Shown here: piece after piece, positions 63,404-64,000 of the stretch
How positions within the stretch are numbered: the stretch's first letter is position 1
Layout of the letters: each line of letters starts with the position of its first letter
Assembly: GCF_000158095.2 (NCBI RefSeq)
Contig: NZ_CM011002.1
Span: forward strand, 2,061,228-2,125,227
Direction: 5' to 3'
Source: Roseibium alexandrii DFL-11
Lineage (GTDB): Bacteria; Pseudomonadota; Alphaproteobacteria; Rhizobiales; Stappiaceae
Length of the DNA: 64,000 bases
Position numbers and translations under genes: made by a program
The notes under the pieces: model-generated
The model's input: only the letters and a program-made list of their open reading frames with translations
The model's database searches: none
Told to the model about the DNA's origin: nothing

Positions 63404-64000
63404 GGGCCTCTCCCAGACGGTACCCGAGGCCGCGAATGGTTTCGATCATTTCAGCCCCGATCTTCTTGCGCAGACGGCCCACAAAAACCTCGACCGTATT
63501 GGAATCGCGGTCGAAATCCTGATCGTAGAGGTGCTCGGTCAACTCCGTCCGGGAAATAACTTTCCCCTGATGGTGCAGGAGGTAGGACAAGAGCCGGTAT
63601 TCATGGGAGGTGAGCTTGATCGGCGAGCCATCCACCGTGACGCGGCCAGCTCTCAAGTCCAGCCGGACATTGCCGCAGGTGAGTTCGTTAGAGGCGTGGC
63701 CCGCAGCCCGGCGAACCAAAGCCCGAACGCGCGCCAGAACTTCTTCCATGTGAAAGGGCTTTGCGACGTAATCATCCGCACCGGCATCAATTCCGGCCAC
63801 CTTGTCGGACCAGCGGTCACGGGCGGTGAGGATCAGAACAGGCATTGTCTTCCCGTCGCGGCGCCATTTTTCCAGGACAGAGAGGCCATCCAGCGTTGGA
63901 AGTCCAAGATCGAGCACAACCGCGTCATACGGTTCGGTGTCTCCGAGGAAATGTCCTTCTTCGCCGTCAAACGCGCTGTCTACCACATAGCCTGCCTCTT
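63393..64000 (-). CDS. OmpR-family response regulator, 5' end outside window
   Basis: A regulator of the OmpR type, entering from the right edge: the visible frame starts EAGYVVDSAFDGEEG, with phospho-acceptor Asp in AVVLDLGLP and the C-terminal winged helix RLLSYLLHHQGKVISRTELTEHLY. The first 25 or so residues, including the first acidic pocket, are beyond the window. Cognate of the kinase at 61973-63403. Confidence 0.9.
   Translation of the reverse strand, partial: EAGYVVDSAFDGEEGHFLGDTEPYDAVVLDLGLPTLDGLSVLEKWRRDGKTMPVLILTARDRWSDKVAGIDAGADDYVAKPFHMEEVLARVRALVRRAAGHASNELTCGNVRLDLRAGRVTVDGSPIKLTSHEYRLLSYLLHHQGKVISRTELTEHLYDQDFDRDSNTVEVFVGRLRKKIGAEMIETIRGLGYRLGEARDE

Noticed and set aside
1..64000. 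CRISPR arrays, tRNA or rRNA genes, riboswitches, prophage
   Set aside because: Read for these on both strands; no regularly spaced repeats, cloverleaf-like genes, known riboswitch cores or phage structural gene runs were seen. This was by eye, so a covariance-model search could still find a small RNA.

Overview
The window is a GC-rich, densely coded chromosomal segment of an alphaproteobacterium. The cycHJKL-type cytochrome c maturation operon, the DegP / response regulator / histidine kinase / GlnE block, DUF2336 proteins, PleC-like kinase motifs and REP-like repeats built on GTCAAGCCCGG all fit Hyphomicrobiales. A marine Stappiaceae relative (Roseibium/Labrenzia type) is my best guess, but that is inference from gene content and not a database match. 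I saw no rRNA, tRNA, CRISPR array or complete insertion sequence.

Left part (1-20.5 kb). A minus-strand operon encodes an aberrant ABC exporter with a degenerate ATPase domain carrying a very large insertion, a cyclic-nucleotide-binding protein and a metallo-beta-lactamase-fold hydrolase. Divergent from it is a surface-glycan cluster: two MurG-like and two GT4-like glycosyltransferases, a methyltransferase, a polysaccharide deacetylase-like protein and a DUF3088 gene. The DUF3088 gene is split by a 262-bp inverted-repeat element (MITE) with a TA target duplication. Next come REP-like inverted repeat pairs bracketing a GIY-YIG nuclease gene, msrA, a cobalt-type nitrile hydratase operon with its accessory gene, an isoprenylcysteine-methyltransferase-like protein, three regulator-centred gene pairs and a SOUL haem-binding protein.

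Middle part (20.5-43.9 kb). A peptide-type ABC importer operon (ATPase, binding protein, two permeases) is followed by a methyltransferase. Upstream of it lie a CRP-like palindrome and a membrane class III adenylate cyclase. Then come a CoA-transferase / Nudix pair, a small methyltransferase, two tandem 333-residue paralogues of no recognised family, aminopeptidase N, a PAS histidine kinase, a chemoreceptor gene interrupted by one in-frame stop codon, an alpha/beta hydrolase and a 49-residue protein.

Right part (43.9-64 kb). GlnE lies downstream of a two-component system and DegP, all on the minus strand. A glutathione transferase, two DUF2336 paralogues and an alpha/beta hydrolase-OsmC fusion follow. 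Next is the minus-strand cytochrome c maturation operon ccmI-ccmE-ccmF-ccmH, then an uncharacterised 493-residue protein, a small outer-surface lipoprotein and a second two-component system whose regulator runs off the window end.

The most unusual items are the pseudo-ATPase ABC protein in its cyclic-nucleotide context, the MITE-split DUF3088 gene that reconstructs exactly in frame, the REPIN-like repeats around a GIY-YIG gene, the tandem 333-residue paralogues and the nonsense-interrupted chemoreceptor.
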